Shown piece after piece: positions 10,246-20,799 of a stretch of DNA of 64,000 nt; the first letter of the stretch is position 1, and each line of letters opens with the position of its first letter. This stretch comes from Muscardinus avellanarius. Lineage: Eukaryota > Chordata > Mammalia > Rodentia > Gliridae. The stretch covers positions 2,349,778 through 2,413,777 of the forward strand of contig OY726579.1 of assembly GCA_963383645.1 (NCBI GenBank), in the 5' to 3' direction. Under the pieces are notes generated by a model. It made no database searches, was not told where the DNA came from, and saw only the letters and a list, made by a program, of their open reading frames with translations. A program made the translations under genes and the position numbers.

Positions 10246-11720
10246 TTACCTGCTTGCTGTGTGTATCTCAGCAGCCTATTTTGGCTGGAGACACCTTATA
10301 AGTATATAACACAGGGCACTTCTGGTCCCCTTGCACTCCAGCTACTTGGATGGATCCAGGGTGAATCCCTAGGGCCAGCAGGCAACAGTGACAGATTCTT
10401 ATAATCGGGGTCACAATTCTGTGAGTTACCTACTTCCAGCCCCGATCATTGTCCATGGTCGTGGCCACAGGTGCACAATAGGGTTGCCTGTACAGGGGGA
10501 GTCTTTTTTTTAACATAAGCTCTTGGGAGGACAAGCTGAACTTGAGGCCTGAGGCCATGCTGCAGGATCGGGCTGGGAGTGGCGTCTCTCACTGGAGCTT
10601 AACAGAAAAACTGCAGGCAGGCTCTGTCTACTCTCCTCATAACTGCGCAGGAGAATGACAATCAGGCTCTCTGCAGTCTCCTCTGGGAGGGGCTGGAGAA
10701 AGAGTCTTTGCTCCCAAAGTCTCCACTGCGAACAGCAGGCAGGTTCTCTGTATTCTATCCCAGGCTTGGTAGGGGAGTGGCAGGTGGGCTGTCTCTACCC
10801 TCCTGCAGACTGCACAGGGGAGTGGCAGGCAGGCTGGGTTTCCTGACCCCTTCTCCCCTGATTCTGTGCCCTCCTGGCCAGGGAATGCTCAGAGAAGAAA
10901 GGGGAGGCAGGAAGGGAATGCTCACTGGCTCTCCACTTTGAGGGGAGAGTGAAGGCAGAAGTATCTGTGGAGTTGGAGGAAGTCCAATGCTCTGATGCGC
11001 CTGCCTAACCTGGAGTGCACCCCAACTCACACAGTTTTCAATCTCTGGTAGGTTGCCAGGGTGTTGGACATAGGTAGCCATTCTGGTATGGCTTGTAGCC
11101 CTGACCATGCATGACCGTCAACATCCTGAGGTTCAGGTGTTTGGGGAGTGGCTCAAGAAGAATCGGTGGATACTCAGCCAGGCTCAGCTAGGCTTGCCCC
11201 AGATGGGTCTGCCCAACAGCCTCTAGGTCTGGTATACAGGGAAACTTGGATCAATGATGTTTTGTGCATCAGAGGAAAGGCGAGTGAGCACCTTGTAGCT
11301 CCCTGCAGGGCCAGCTCCTCAGCTCCTCAAAATGGTGTCTTGAGGAGAGGGGGTTTGTAAACAAATAGTAGGGGAAGACTCCCAGGCCCCAGATGTCCAT
11401 CTTGGAGTGTATGGTTGGTCCTGGTAGAACTCAGGGAGCAGAGTGGAGAGCGCCACAGGAGGACGGCAGCTGCTGCCCAGCGACGATCTTGTGGCTCAGC
11501 CCAGTCATGAGTCGGAGCTTTTCACTCTAGCTGCTGTCTGAGTCCACTGTGGTCAAAGTCAGGGCCAGGGAGCTGAGAGATATCAGTAGGAGAAGTGAGT
11601 CATTCCACATTGTAGAGAGTTATCTAACCATCACACTACAACCCACAGATGCATCCACCGTGAGTTATCAATTGAGAGCAACACAAGACAGGCATACATG
11701 AAAGAAAACTCTGGAGTCTG
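10246..11720 (-). pseudogene. Smok-like kinase pseudogene, array 1 unit 5
   Basis: The C-terminal landmark is near 10,350 and the kinase segment at 11,190-11,570, where a segment resembling LSSDAQNIID (kinase C-lobe) can still be read. It pairs with 60,770-62,245 at a constant offset of about 50,528 bases with very few mismatches. Confidence 0.8.
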
Positions 11721-13205
11721 TTACCTGGTGGTGTCTATTTCAGTGGCCTGCTTTTGCTGAAGACACCTTGTAAGTATATAAAACAGGGCAATTCTGCTTT
11801 CTTTTTACTGGATCTACTTGGATGGATCCAGGTCGAATCTTTGGGGCCAGCAGGCAATAGCAACCGGCCCTTATGATCTAGGTCACAATTCTCCGGGTTA
11901 CCTTCTTCCAGCCCTGATTGATGTCCATGGTGGCAGCCACAGGTGCATGACATGGTTGCGTGGTGGAGGTTGAGTCTTTTTCTGTCAATGTCTCCTCAGA
12001 GGACAAGCTGGTCTGGGGACCTCAAGGCCATGTTGGTGGGCCATGCTGAGAGTGGAGGTGTTCTCACTGGGGCCTCCTAGAGGAACAGCAGACAGGCTCT
12101 GTCTACTCAGGGGAATGCCAGGCAGGCTCTCTGTAGTCTCCTTTGAGTGGGGCTAGAGAAAGGATGGGGCCTGGCTGTGGCTTTGCTCCCAAAGTCTCCT
12201 CTGGAGAACAGCAGATGGGTTCTCTCTACTCTTCTCCAGGCTGGGCTGGGGGTGGCAGGCAGGCTCTCTTTACCTGCCTGCAGACTGCACAGGGGAATGG
12301 CAGGCAGGCTGTGTCTTCTGCCCCCTTTTTCCCTGTGTGGTCTTTTGACCAGTTAATGCTCAGAGAGCAAGACTGGGAGAAGAAAAGAGAACCCTTAGAT
12401 GGTCTCCACATAGGGGAAGAATAAATGCAGAAGGATCTGCTGGGGATGGAGATGGCCTGATGGTTCCCCTAAACTGGAGTGCACCCAGGCTCACAAAGTT
12501 TGCACTATCTGGCAGGCGTGGCCTAATAGTCTGAGTGTCCTGATATTCTGGTGGACACAGACAGCCAGGTTCTATGTGTGATATACCCCAAGCAAGGTGT
12601 GACTCTCATCATCGTGGGGTTTGGTTCTTGGGGAGCGGCTCTGAGGAATTCATGAATGCTCACCTGGGTTCGTCCCCTCAGGAGCCTCAGGACTGGTTTG
12701 TCTGATGACTTCTGTGTCCTGTAGATGATGGCTTTCACATCTGCAGAAGGTCGAGTGGGCACCTCACAGCTACCTGCAGGGCCTGCTCCTTCAGCTCCTC
12801 CCAGCTGGTATCTTGAGGAGACAGTGTTTTTTAGCAAAAGTGGGGGAGGACCCCAGACCCTCCATGTCCATCTCGGAGCCTTATGCTTGGTCCTGGTAGA
12901 GTTCAGGGTGCAGAGTGGGGAGCGCCACAGGAGGACGGCAGCTGCTGCCCAGCGGTGATCTTGCAGCTCAGCTCAAAGTCATGAGTTAGAGCGTCTCACT
13001 CTAGCTGCTGCTGTCAGAGTCCTCTGTGGTCAAAGTCAGGGTCCAGGGAGCTGAGAAATATGTTAATTAGAAGAAGTTAGCTATCTTACAGTGTGCAGAG
13101 TTATCTAATCATCACACTATAGCCCATAAATGCATCCGTTTGTGATTTATCAATTGGAAGCAAAAAAAAAAAAAAGCAGGCATCATAAAATAAAACTCTG
13201 GAGTG
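11721..13205 (-). pseudogene. Smok-like kinase pseudogene, array 1 unit 6
   Basis: The C-terminal landmark is near 11,825 and the kinase segment at 12,690-13,060. It pairs with 62,246-63,730 in array 2. Frames are broken on the minus strand; the short plus-strand frames here are shadows. Confidence 0.8.
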
Positions 13206-14650
13206 AATTACCTGTTGGTGTCTATTTCAGTGGCCTGCTTTTGCTGAAGATACCTGGTAAGTATATAAAACAGGGCACTTCTTTTTCCTTTTTACTGGAT
13301 CTACTTGGGGGGATCCAGGTCGAATCTTTGGGGCCAGAAAGCAACAGCAACCAGATCATGAGGACCATTCTCCAGGTTACCTGCTTGCAGCCCTGATTGT
13401 TGTCCGTGGTGGTGGCCACAGGTGCACGATATGGTTGCCTGGTGGAAGGTGAGTCTTTTTCTGCAATTTCTCCTCAGAGGCCTCAAGGTCATGCTGGAGG
13501 GCCATGCGAGGATTGCGGTGCTCTCACTGGGGCCTCACAGAGGAACAGCAGGCAGGCTCTGTCTACTTGCTCGATGCGTTGGAGCTGCACAGGAGAATGA
13601 CAGGCAGGCTCTCTGCAGTCTCCTCTGGGTCAGGCTGGAAAAATAGGGAGCCTGACTGTGTCTTTGTTCCCGAGGTCTCCACTGGGGAACAGTAAACAGG
13701 TTCTACTTTCCTCCAGGCTGGGCAGGAGAGTAGCCGATGGGCACTGTCTACTGTTCCCCTTTAGCCCTGATTCTGTGTCCACCCTGACCAGGGAATGCTC
13801 AGAGAGCAAAGAGGAGGCGGGAAGTGAATGCTCACTGGCTCTCCACTTTGGGGGAGAGAGAAGGCAGAGATATCTATGGGCATGGAGGTTGCTCGACGCC
13901 TTGATGCTCCTGCCTCACCTGGACTGCACCCTGGCTCACCCTGTTGTACTCTCTGGTAGGTGGCCATTGTGAGGTCAGATATTCTGGTGGACACAGCCAG
14001 GTGGGGTTTGGGTCATACTCTAGGCGACACATGACTCTCATGATCAAGGGGTTTGGTTTTGGGGAGTGGCATATGAGAAATTGGTGAATACTCACGCTGG
14101 CTCAACCACGGGTGACCCAGGATTGGTTGGGCTGACGGCCTCTGGGTTGCGTCTACAGTGAACATGTGGTGGGTGATGTTTTGCACATCTGTGGAAAGGT
14201 GAAGGGGCATCTCATAGCTCCCTGCAGGGCCTGCTCCTTCAGCTCCTCAAGGTGGTGTCTTGAGGAGAGGGAGCTCATGAGCAAAGAGTGGAAGATGATG
14301 CCCAGGTCCCGATGTCTGTCTCAGAGCCATATCATGGTCCTGGGAGAAGTCAGGGTGCAGAGATGGAGAACGTCACGGGAGGACTGCAGCCGCTGCCTGG
14401 TAGAGATCTTGCTGCTCAGCCCAACATCAATGAGTTGGAGCATCTCACTGCAGCTGCTGTCTGTCAGGGTCCACTGTGGTCCAAGTCAGGGTTCATGAGC
14501 TGAGAGATATGTTATGTTAATCATGATGAGTTAGTCATCTGTAACACTAACACTCTTGTCTAACCAGCACACTAAACCCCACAAATGCATATAATTGTAA
14601 TTTACTAATGAAAATGACAAAATACAAACATAAGCAAAAGAAAACGCTGT
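13206..14650 (-). pseudogene. Smok-like kinase pseudogene, array 1 unit 7
   Basis: The C-terminal landmark is near 13,305 and the kinase segment at 14,110-14,500. Frames are broken. Its first part pairs with 63,731-64,000; the rest of the partner lies beyond the window. Confidence 0.8.
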
Positions 14651-15250
14651 AGTGTGCCACCTCCTTGTTGGGGTCCATCGCAGCAGCTGCTTTCACTGGA
14701 GACACCTCGTAAGTCTATACTACAGGGCCCTTCTGCTCCCCTTTGGCTAGATCTACTTGGGTGGACTCAGGGCAAATCTTTGGGGCCAGCAGGCAACCGC
14801 AACATGTCCTTGTGATCTGGGTCACTATGCTCTGGGTTACCTGTTTCCAGCTGTGACTGTTGTCCATGGTGGTGGCCACAGGTTCCCAACAGGGTTGCTG
14901 CATGCAGTGGATGTCTTGTTCTGTCAGTCCCTCCTGAGAGGACAAGCCGGCTTGGTGGACCTCAAGGCCATGGTGCTGGGAGTGGGGTGCTCTCACTGGG
15001 GCCTCACAGAGGAACAGCAGGCAGGCTGTGTCTCCTCTCCTCTGAGCTTTGAGGAAGAATGGCAGGCCTGTTCTCTACGTCTCCTCTGGGTGGGGCGGGG
15101 ACAGCAGGAACCTGGCTGTGTCTTTGCTCCCAGAGTCCCTCCCCTCCTCCCGGCTTGGCTGGGGAGGGGCAGATGGGCTGCCCAGGGGAATGGCAAGCAG
15201 CCTGTGCCCCCTGCCCCCTTCTGCCCTGACTCTATGCCCTACACGCTTGG
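14651..15250 (-). pseudogene. Smok-like kinase pseudogene, array 1 unit 8 (tail only)
   Basis: The C-terminal landmark is near 14,760 and is followed by tail sequence. The kinase part is missing: at about 15,250 the sequence jumps to another C-terminal end. Confidence 0.7.
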
Positions 15251-15585
15251 TGGTTTCCACCTGCTTTCGCTGGAGACACCTTATTACCAAGCAGTCCAGG
15301 GCACTTCTGCTCGCCTTTCTCTTCAGCTCCTTGGGTGCATCCAGGGTGGACCTTTGGGCCATCAGGAAACTGCAGAGGCTCTCGTGATCCTGGTCCCAAT
15401 TCTGCAGCTCACTCACCGCACGTGTGGTGAGAGGTGGTGGCTGCAGACTCAACAGGGTTGCCAGGTTGGGGCAGAGTCAGCCTCTGCCAATAATTCCTGG
15501 GAGCACAAGCTGGGCTGGGGCAGCTCAAGTCTGTGTTGGGTGCCATGATGGGATTAGGCATCCTCTCACTGGGTCTGAACAGAGG
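15251..15585 (-). pseudogene. Smok-like C-terminal remnant, array 1 unit 9
   Basis: A further C-terminal landmark ('gctggagacacctt', then 'gcatccagggtggacctttgggcca') is present. The unit leads straight into the 60-bp minisatellite, which looks like an amplified piece of this tail. Confidence 0.65.
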
Positions 15586-17100
15586 AACAGCTTCTGGACT
15601 CTGTCCACTCTGCTGCACGGGGCTTAGGTTAATCAACACACAGAGGAACAGCAGCCGGGCTCTGTCCACTCTGCTGCAGGGGGCTCAGGTAAATCACCGC
15701 ACAGAGGAACAGCAGCCGGGCTCTGTCCACTCTGCTGGTGGGGGCACAGGTAAATCAACACACAGAGGAACAGCAGCCGGGCTCTGTCTACTCTGCTGTA
15801 GGTATGCAAGTAAAGCACCAGAGGAACAGCAACCGGGCTCTGTCCACTCTGCTGAAGGGTGCACAGGTAAATCACCGCACAGAGGAACAGCAGCCAGGCT
15901 CTGTCCATTCTGCTGCAGGTATGCAAGTAAACACCGCACAGAGGAACAGCAGCCAGGCTCTGTCCACTCTGCTGGTGGGGGCACAGGTAAATCAACACAC
16001 AGAGGAACAGCAGCCGGGCTCTGTCTACTCTGCTGTAGGTATGCAAGTAAAGCACCAGAGGAACAGCAGCCGGGCTCTGTCCACTCTGCTGGTGGGGGCT
16101 CAGGCAAATCACCGCACAGAGGAACAGCAGCTGGGCTCTGTCCACTCTGCTGTGGGTATGCAAGTAAAGCACCAGAGGAACAGCAGCCGGGCTCTGTCCA
16201 CTCTGCTGCAGGGTGCACAGGTAAATCACCGCACAGAGGAATAGCAGCCAGGCTCTGTCCACTCTGCTGTGGGGGACTCAGGTAAATCACCACAGAGAAG
16301 AACAGTGGCCGGGCTCTGTCCACTCTGCTGCAGGGGCCTCAGGTAAATCACCACACAGAGGAACAGCAGCCGGGCTCTGTCCACTCTGCTGCGGGCACGC
16401 AAGTAAAGCACCAGAGGAACAGCAGCCAGGCTCTGTCCACTCTGCCTGGGGGGTGGGGGGGCCACAGGTAAATCACTGCACAGAGGAACAGCAGACCGGC
16501 TCTGTCCACTCTGCTTGGGGGGGTTCAGGTAAGTCACCACAAAGAGGAAGAGCAGCCGGGCTCTGTCCACTCTGCTTGGGGGAACACAGGTAAATCACCA
16601 CACAGAGGAACAGCAGCGGGGCTCTGTCCACTCTGCTGTGGGGTGAGTAGGTAAATCACTGCACAGAGGAACAGCAGCCGGGCTCTGTCCACTCTGCTGG
16701 GTGGGGTGGGGGCTCAGGTAAGTCACCACACAGAGGAACAGCAGCCGGGCTCTGTCCACTCTGCTGGGTGGGGTGGGGGGGCTCAGGTAAGTCACCACAC
16801 AGAGGAAAAGCAGCCAGGCTCTGTCTACTCTGCTGTGGGGTGTGTAGGTAAATCACCACACAGAGGAACAGCAGCTGGGCTCTGTGCACTCTGCTGTGGG
16901 GTGCGCAGGTAAATCACCACAGAGGAACAGCAGCCGGGCTCTGTCCACTCTCCTGCGGATATGTAAGTAAAGCACCAGAGAAACAGCAGCCGGGCTCTGT
17001 CCACTCTGCTGGGGGGGGGGGTCACAGGTAAATCACCACACAGAGGAACAGCAGCCGGGCTCTGTCAACTCTACTGAGGGGCACGCAGGTAAATCACCAG
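15586..17100. repeat. 60-bp minisatellite, about 25 copies
   Basis: Each unit contains 'cacagaggaacagcagccgg', 'gctctgtccactctgctg' and a variable linker such as 'caggggctcaggtaaatcacc'. Spacing between copies is 55-70 bases. The same 'cagaggaacagcaggcaggctctgtctactct' text (split here by variation) occurs once in most array units, so this is probably a local expansion of that segment. A higher-order pattern of four units (about 239 bases) is visible between 15,719 and 16,080. Long open frames on both strands come from the repeat periodicity. Confidence 0.85.
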
Positions 17101-17204
17101 CAGGTTCTTCACACTCTTCTCTGCGATGGTCGGCAGAAGGGGGACAAGGCTGTGTCTTTGCTCCCTATGTCTGATGTGGGCCAGCAGGTGGGCTTTGCTG
17201 GACA

Positions 17205-17345
17205 AGCTCTCACTGGGCAGGCTCTTGCTTGGCTGGTGTTGCTGGGCAGCTCTTGCTGGGCAGGCTCTGGCTGGGCAGGCTCTTGTTGGGCAGGCTCTCG
17301 CTGGGCATGGTGTTGCTGGGCTGGTGTTGCTGGGCCTGCTGTTGG
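17205..17345. repeat. Short 15-bp tandem repeat
   Basis: The block has repeated 'ctcttgctgggcagg' and 'tggtgttgctgggc' words, directly downstream (in gene sense) of the intact kinase stop codon. Confidence 0.75.
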
Positions 17346-17439
17346 ACTCTCCTCCACGCTGGGCAGTGGGGTGGCAGGTGGGCTGTAATACTCAGGGGAA
17401 CGGCTGGCCAGCTGTGTCTTCTGCACCCCTAGATGTTGT

Positions 17440-19866
17440 TCACTGGCCTGCTTTAGATGGAGACACCTTAGTTCTGATTCTCTTAGGGCACCTCTTTGCT
17501 TCTTGGCTGGATCCAGGGCGAATCTTCTTGGCCACCAGGCAGCAGCAGCAGGCTCTCATGATGCTGCCCAGAAATCTCTTGCCAGCCTGCCTCCAGCCCC
17601 GGGTGACGTCAGGGGCTGCAGCCTCAAGGTCATGCGGGGTTGCCATGCTGGGAGCAGGAGTCTTCTCACTGGAGCTGCACTGGCTCTGGTCACTCTGCTC
17701 AGGGGTGCGCACCTCAGGCACTGGCACGTTCTCTCCCTCTGCGATGGTCGGCAGAGAGGGGCTTTGCAGGCTCTGTTCACTCTGCTCAGTTTTGCAGACC
17801 TCAGGCACTGGCACGTCCTCCTCTCTCTCTGCGATGGTCGGCAGAGAGGGACTGGGCAGGCTCTGGTCACTCTGCTCAGGGATGCAGACCTCAGGCACTG
17901 GCACGTCCTCCTCTCCCTCTGTGATGGTTGGCAGAGAGGGGCTTTGCAGGCTCTGGTCACTCTGCTCAGGGGTGCGCACCTCAGGCACTTGCACGTCTTC
18001 CACTCTCTCTGCGATGGTTGGCAGAGAGGGGCTGGGCAGGCTCTGTTCACTCTGCTCAGGTGTGCGCACCTCAGGCACTGGCACGTCCTCCTCTCCCTCT
18101 GCGATGGTTGGCAGAGAGGGACTGGGCAGGCTCTGGTCACTCTGCTCAGGGGTGCGCACCTCAGGCACTGGCACATCCTCCTCTCTCTCTGCGATGGTTG
18201 GCAGAGAGGGACTGGGCAGGCTCTGGTCACTCTGCTCAGGGATGCGCACCTCAGGCACTGGCACGTCCTCCTCTCTCTCTGCGATGGTTGGCAGAGAGGG
18301 ACTGGGCAGGCTCTGGTCACTCTGCTCAGGTGTGCGCACCTCAGGCACTGGCACGTCCTCTCTCTCTGTGATGGTCTGCAGAGAGGGGCTGGGCAGGCTC
18401 TGTTCACTCTGCTCAGGGGTGCGCACCTCAGGCACTGGCACGTCCTCCTCTCTCTCTGCGATGGTTGGCAGAGAGGGGGCCCAGCTGTCTTTTACTTCTT
18501 TCAGGTGCCTGTGCCGAATTCTAAAGAGCTTGTGACTTTTCTTCAGGCTCAGCAGGTGAACGTTGAACAGACTTTCTGTGCGCAGTATCTCTCCTCTCCC
18601 CTCCGGGCTGAGCTGGCTTTCGCTGGGCAAGTTGTTGGCACTGTCCATCGGGATGGCACTACTCCCTCCCACGCTGCCCAGGGCAATGTGTGGCAGGCTG
18701 TGTCCTCTGTCCCCCTTCTGCCCTGACTGTGAATCCTCCTGGTCCAGGGAATGCCCAGAGAGCAATGGGCTGCTGGGACGGGCTGGCTCGCTAGCTCTCA
18801 GTACTGGCGGGAGAGTAGAAGGGTGTGCTGGTGTTGGAGGCGGCGCCCTGCTGTGATGTTTCTGCCTCACCTGGACTGCACCCTGGCTCATCCTCCATTG
18901 TACCATGAGGTAGGTGGCACTGAGATGGTCAAATCGTCTGTCTGACACAGACATCCAGGTGAGGTTTGGGTCATAACCCAGGCAATGCATCACCCTTAAA
19001 ACCAAGGCATTGGGCTCCTTGGGGAGAGGCTTGGGAGGAGGTGGTATATCTTCGCCCTGGACCAGCCACGGGTGCCCTAGAATCTCAGCAGCTGTCGGCC
19101 TCTGGGCTGGGTCTACCGTCAGCAGCTGCCTGATGATATCCCGAGCCTCGGGTGAAAGGTGAGTGGGCTCCTTGTATTGTCCCCGCACGACCCGCTCTCT
19201 CATCTCCTTAAAGCTGGTACTTTGGAAGGGGAGAGTCTCGGTTAAAATAAAGTGGAGGAGGATCCCCAGGCCCCAGATGTCTACCTCGGGGCCGTACGGC
19301 TGCTGCTTGTACATCTCAGGAGCGCAGAATGCGAGAGTGCCACAAAACGCTGTCAGCTGCTGCCCAGACTTGATTTTGCGGCTCAGCCCGAAATCAATGA
19401 GCTTCACGTTCCCCTCCCGGTCCAGCAGGATGTTGCTTGGCTTCAGGTCCCTGTGGACGATGCCTTCTTGATGGCAATAGCGCACCGCCCACAGGATCTG
19501 CCTGAACAGCCTCCGGGCCTCCTCCTCCCCCAGGCCGATGGGCAGCTGGCCCCCGCTCACCAACTCCATGATGATAAAGAGTGAGTTCGGTGTCTCCACA
19601 ATCTCAAAGAGCTGGACCACATGTTGATGTTCGGCCGTCCTCATGATCTCTACCTCCATCATGAAGGGGAGCCCATGCCTTGATTTGTCTCTAACTTTTA
19701 TCACCACCTCTGTCCCAGTGAGGATATGGCGGGCCAGGTGGATGCTGCCAAAGGCGCCCCTGTCGATTTCCCTCACGATGGTGTACTGGCCCTTGAGGTC
19801 CTCCTCCCAGGGATTGTTGGTGGAGACGCCTGGACTCGCCTCCCTCCTTTCTTCCTTACCAGCCAT
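17440..19866 (-). CDS. Smok-like (sperm motility kinase/MARK-related) Ser/Thr protein kinase, 808 aa
   Basis: A single uninterrupted minus-strand frame encodes a kinase domain at about residues 28-268, a UBA-like segment at about 285-325 and a long repeat tail. The VVIK lysine (57), HRD (138-140) with K142 and N145, DFG (158-160), APE (182-184) and DIWGLG (196-201) are all present, so it should be catalytically competent. The glycine loop reads IDRGAFG, with Asp at the first Gly position. The activation loop has Ala where MARK kinases have the LKB1-target Thr before FCG. The tail carries nine 30-aa repeats and ends in a Cys- and basic-rich segment. I chose the ATG at 19,866 (MAGKEERREA) because the broken copy at 22-24 kb starts with the same MAG and the 37 upstream codons are leader repeat sequence. 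The lack of introns and UBA-like segment are typical of Smok kinases, which act in sperm flagellar signalling; the role here is inferred. Confidence 0.85.
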   Translation of the reverse strand: MAGKEERREASPGVSTNNPWEEDLKGQYTIVREIDRGAFGSIHLARHILTGTEVVIKVRDKSRHGLPFMMEVEIMRTAEHQHVVQLFEIVETPNSLFIIMELVSGGQLPIGLGEEEARRLFRQILWAVRYCHQEGIVHRDLKPSNILLDREGNVKLIDFGLSRKIKSGQQLTAFCGTLAFCAPEMYKQQPYGPEVDIWGLGILLHFILTETLPFQSTSFKEMRERVVRGQYKEPTHLSPEARDIIRQLLTVDPAQRPTAAEILGHPWLVQGEDIPPPPKPLPKEPNALVLRVMHCLGYDPNLTWMSVSDRRFDHLSATYLMVQWRMSQGAVQVRQKHHSRAPPPTPAHPSTLPPVLRASEPARPSSPLLSGHSLDQEDSQSGQKGDRGHSLPHIALGSVGGSSAIPMDSANNLPSESQLSPEGRGEILRTESLFNVHLLSLKKSHKLFRIRHRHLKEVKDSWAPSLPTIAEREEDVPVPEVRTPEQSEQSLPSPSLQTITEREDVPVPEVRTPEQSDQSLPSPSLPTIAEREEDVPVPEVRIPEQSDQSLPSPSLPTIAEREEDVPVPEVRTPEQSDQSLPSPSLPTIAEGEEDVPVPEVRTPEQSEQSLPSPSLPTIAERVEDVQVPEVRTPEQSDQSLQSPSLPTITEGEEDVPVPEVCIPEQSDQSLPSPSLPTIAEREEDVPVPEVCKTEQSEQSLQSPSLPTIAEGENVPVPEVRTPEQSDQSQCSSSEKTPAPSMATPHDLEAAAPDVTRGWRQAGKRFLGSIMRACCCCLVAKKIRPGSSQEAKRCPKRIRTKVSPSKAGQ
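17690..18480 (-). repeat. 90-bp coding minisatellite (nine 30-aa repeats)
   Basis: The unit, read in the gene frame, is VPVPEVRTPEQSDQS followed by LPSPSLPTIAEREED. Units are 90 bases, with two shortened ones, and differ by a few substitutions such as R/C, T/I, D/E and R/G. All length changes keep the frame. The repeats are acidic, Pro/Ser-rich and contain TP and SP sites. Confidence 0.95.
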
Positions 19867-19990
19867 AGTAAAGACAAAGCCAAAGTCCGAAGTCCAAAGT
19901 CCTGAGTCTAAATTCAATCCTAAAGTCAAAAGTCCAAAGTCAAAGAGAAGCTGAATCCAAATCCACACAAGCACCAAGACGCAGTCCTAC
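19867..19990 (-). other. Leader with AAAGTCC-type repeats (5' UTR)
   Basis: Between the start codon and the promoter the plus strand reads repeated 'aaagtccaaagtc' words. The equivalent leader of the broken copy (23,930-24,040) has a longer, differently arranged version. Confidence 0.6.
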
Positions 19991-20165
19991 AGGTCACCAC
20001 ACACGAGCTACCTGTATCAACGGACAAATGCCCAGTAACTGCCAGGCCCTTATATAGCCTGTGCCTGACGCCTCACAGAGGCTCTTTGTGATGTCACGGC
20101 TAGCATGGGCCAATCAGGGCGAGGCACGGCCTGCGTGACCTGTCTTACCTTTGGCCTCCAAGACC
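19991..20165 (-). promoter_or_regulatory. Promoter of the Smok-like kinase gene
   Basis: On the minus strand there is a TATATAAG box (complement at 20,049-20,056). About 40-50 bases farther out lies a CRE-like TGACATCA (near 20,089-20,097), with a CCAAT-type element at 20,110-20,114. A TATA box with a CRE-like site near the start is common in genes driven by CREM in spermatids. The same block, with the TATA altered, lies upstream of the broken copy at 24.1 kb. Confidence 0.6.
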
Positions 20166-20575
20166 ATTCCCTTTTTAATATAGACTGGTGATTGGAGTCT
20201 TTTCTACATTAGTCTCCTAAATCTTGTAGAAACAAAAGTCGCACTAACTTTTCTGTCATGAAATTGGCTTTATCAGAGCTTTTTCTGTATTCACCCAGCT
20301 AGGAGTTCCTATCTAACGTCCTGCAGTTCCACCTGAAGGACTTCCCTCACTCAGGACAGGTCTAGTGAATCAACTCCCTCGGCTCTTGCTTATCTGCTGC
20401 TGTGTTTTGAGTGTGTGTGTCCCCGGCATTCCAGTTGAGGACTCAACCCCGGTGCACCAGTGTTGAGAGGGGCCTTCAGGGGGGGGGGGGGGTTAGGCTA
20501 TGAAGATCCATTTCCAGGACAGGAGGTGTATGTTTAGAAAAGAGTGAGCGTGTGCAAGGCCCTGGGTTGAACCCC
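20166..20575. other. Intergenic, no gene seen; poly-G tract
   Basis: This is anonymous sequence with a G homopolymer near 20,480-20,493. Confidence 0.4.
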
Positions 20576-20577
20576 AG

Positions 20578-20655
20578 GATCACACACACACACACACACA
20601 CACGCACGCACGCACATACACACACACACACACACACGCACACACTCACACTTAT
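20578..20655. repeat. (CA)n microsatellite with CG/TA variants
   Basis: A long CA run has interspersed CACG and CATA steps and lies next to a degraded SINE piece (20,664-20,745). Confidence 0.9.
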
Positions 20656-20799
20656 TTATTAAACTGGCATGGTGACACAAACCTGTCATCCAAGCTAGTC
20701 AGGAGGTTGCAAGTTTGAGGCTCATTGGAAGGATGGGTAGAATCCCAATTACTGCCAAAAAAGAAAAAGAAAATAGAAAGAAAGGAAAAGAAAGGGCTT

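Noticed and set aside
15533..16323. Open frames of 168-250 codons on both strands
   Set aside because: They follow the minisatellite periodicity, occur in several frames at once and have no start or promoter context.
17126..18726. Plus-strand frames of 407 and 469 codons
   Set aside because: They are antisense shadows of the 90-bp coding repeat of the kinase gene; repeats of three-fold length keep all six frames open.
19867..19977. Upstream in-frame ATG giving an 845-aa kinase
   Set aside because: The 37 extra codons translate the leader repeat, and the related copy starts at the same MAG codon.
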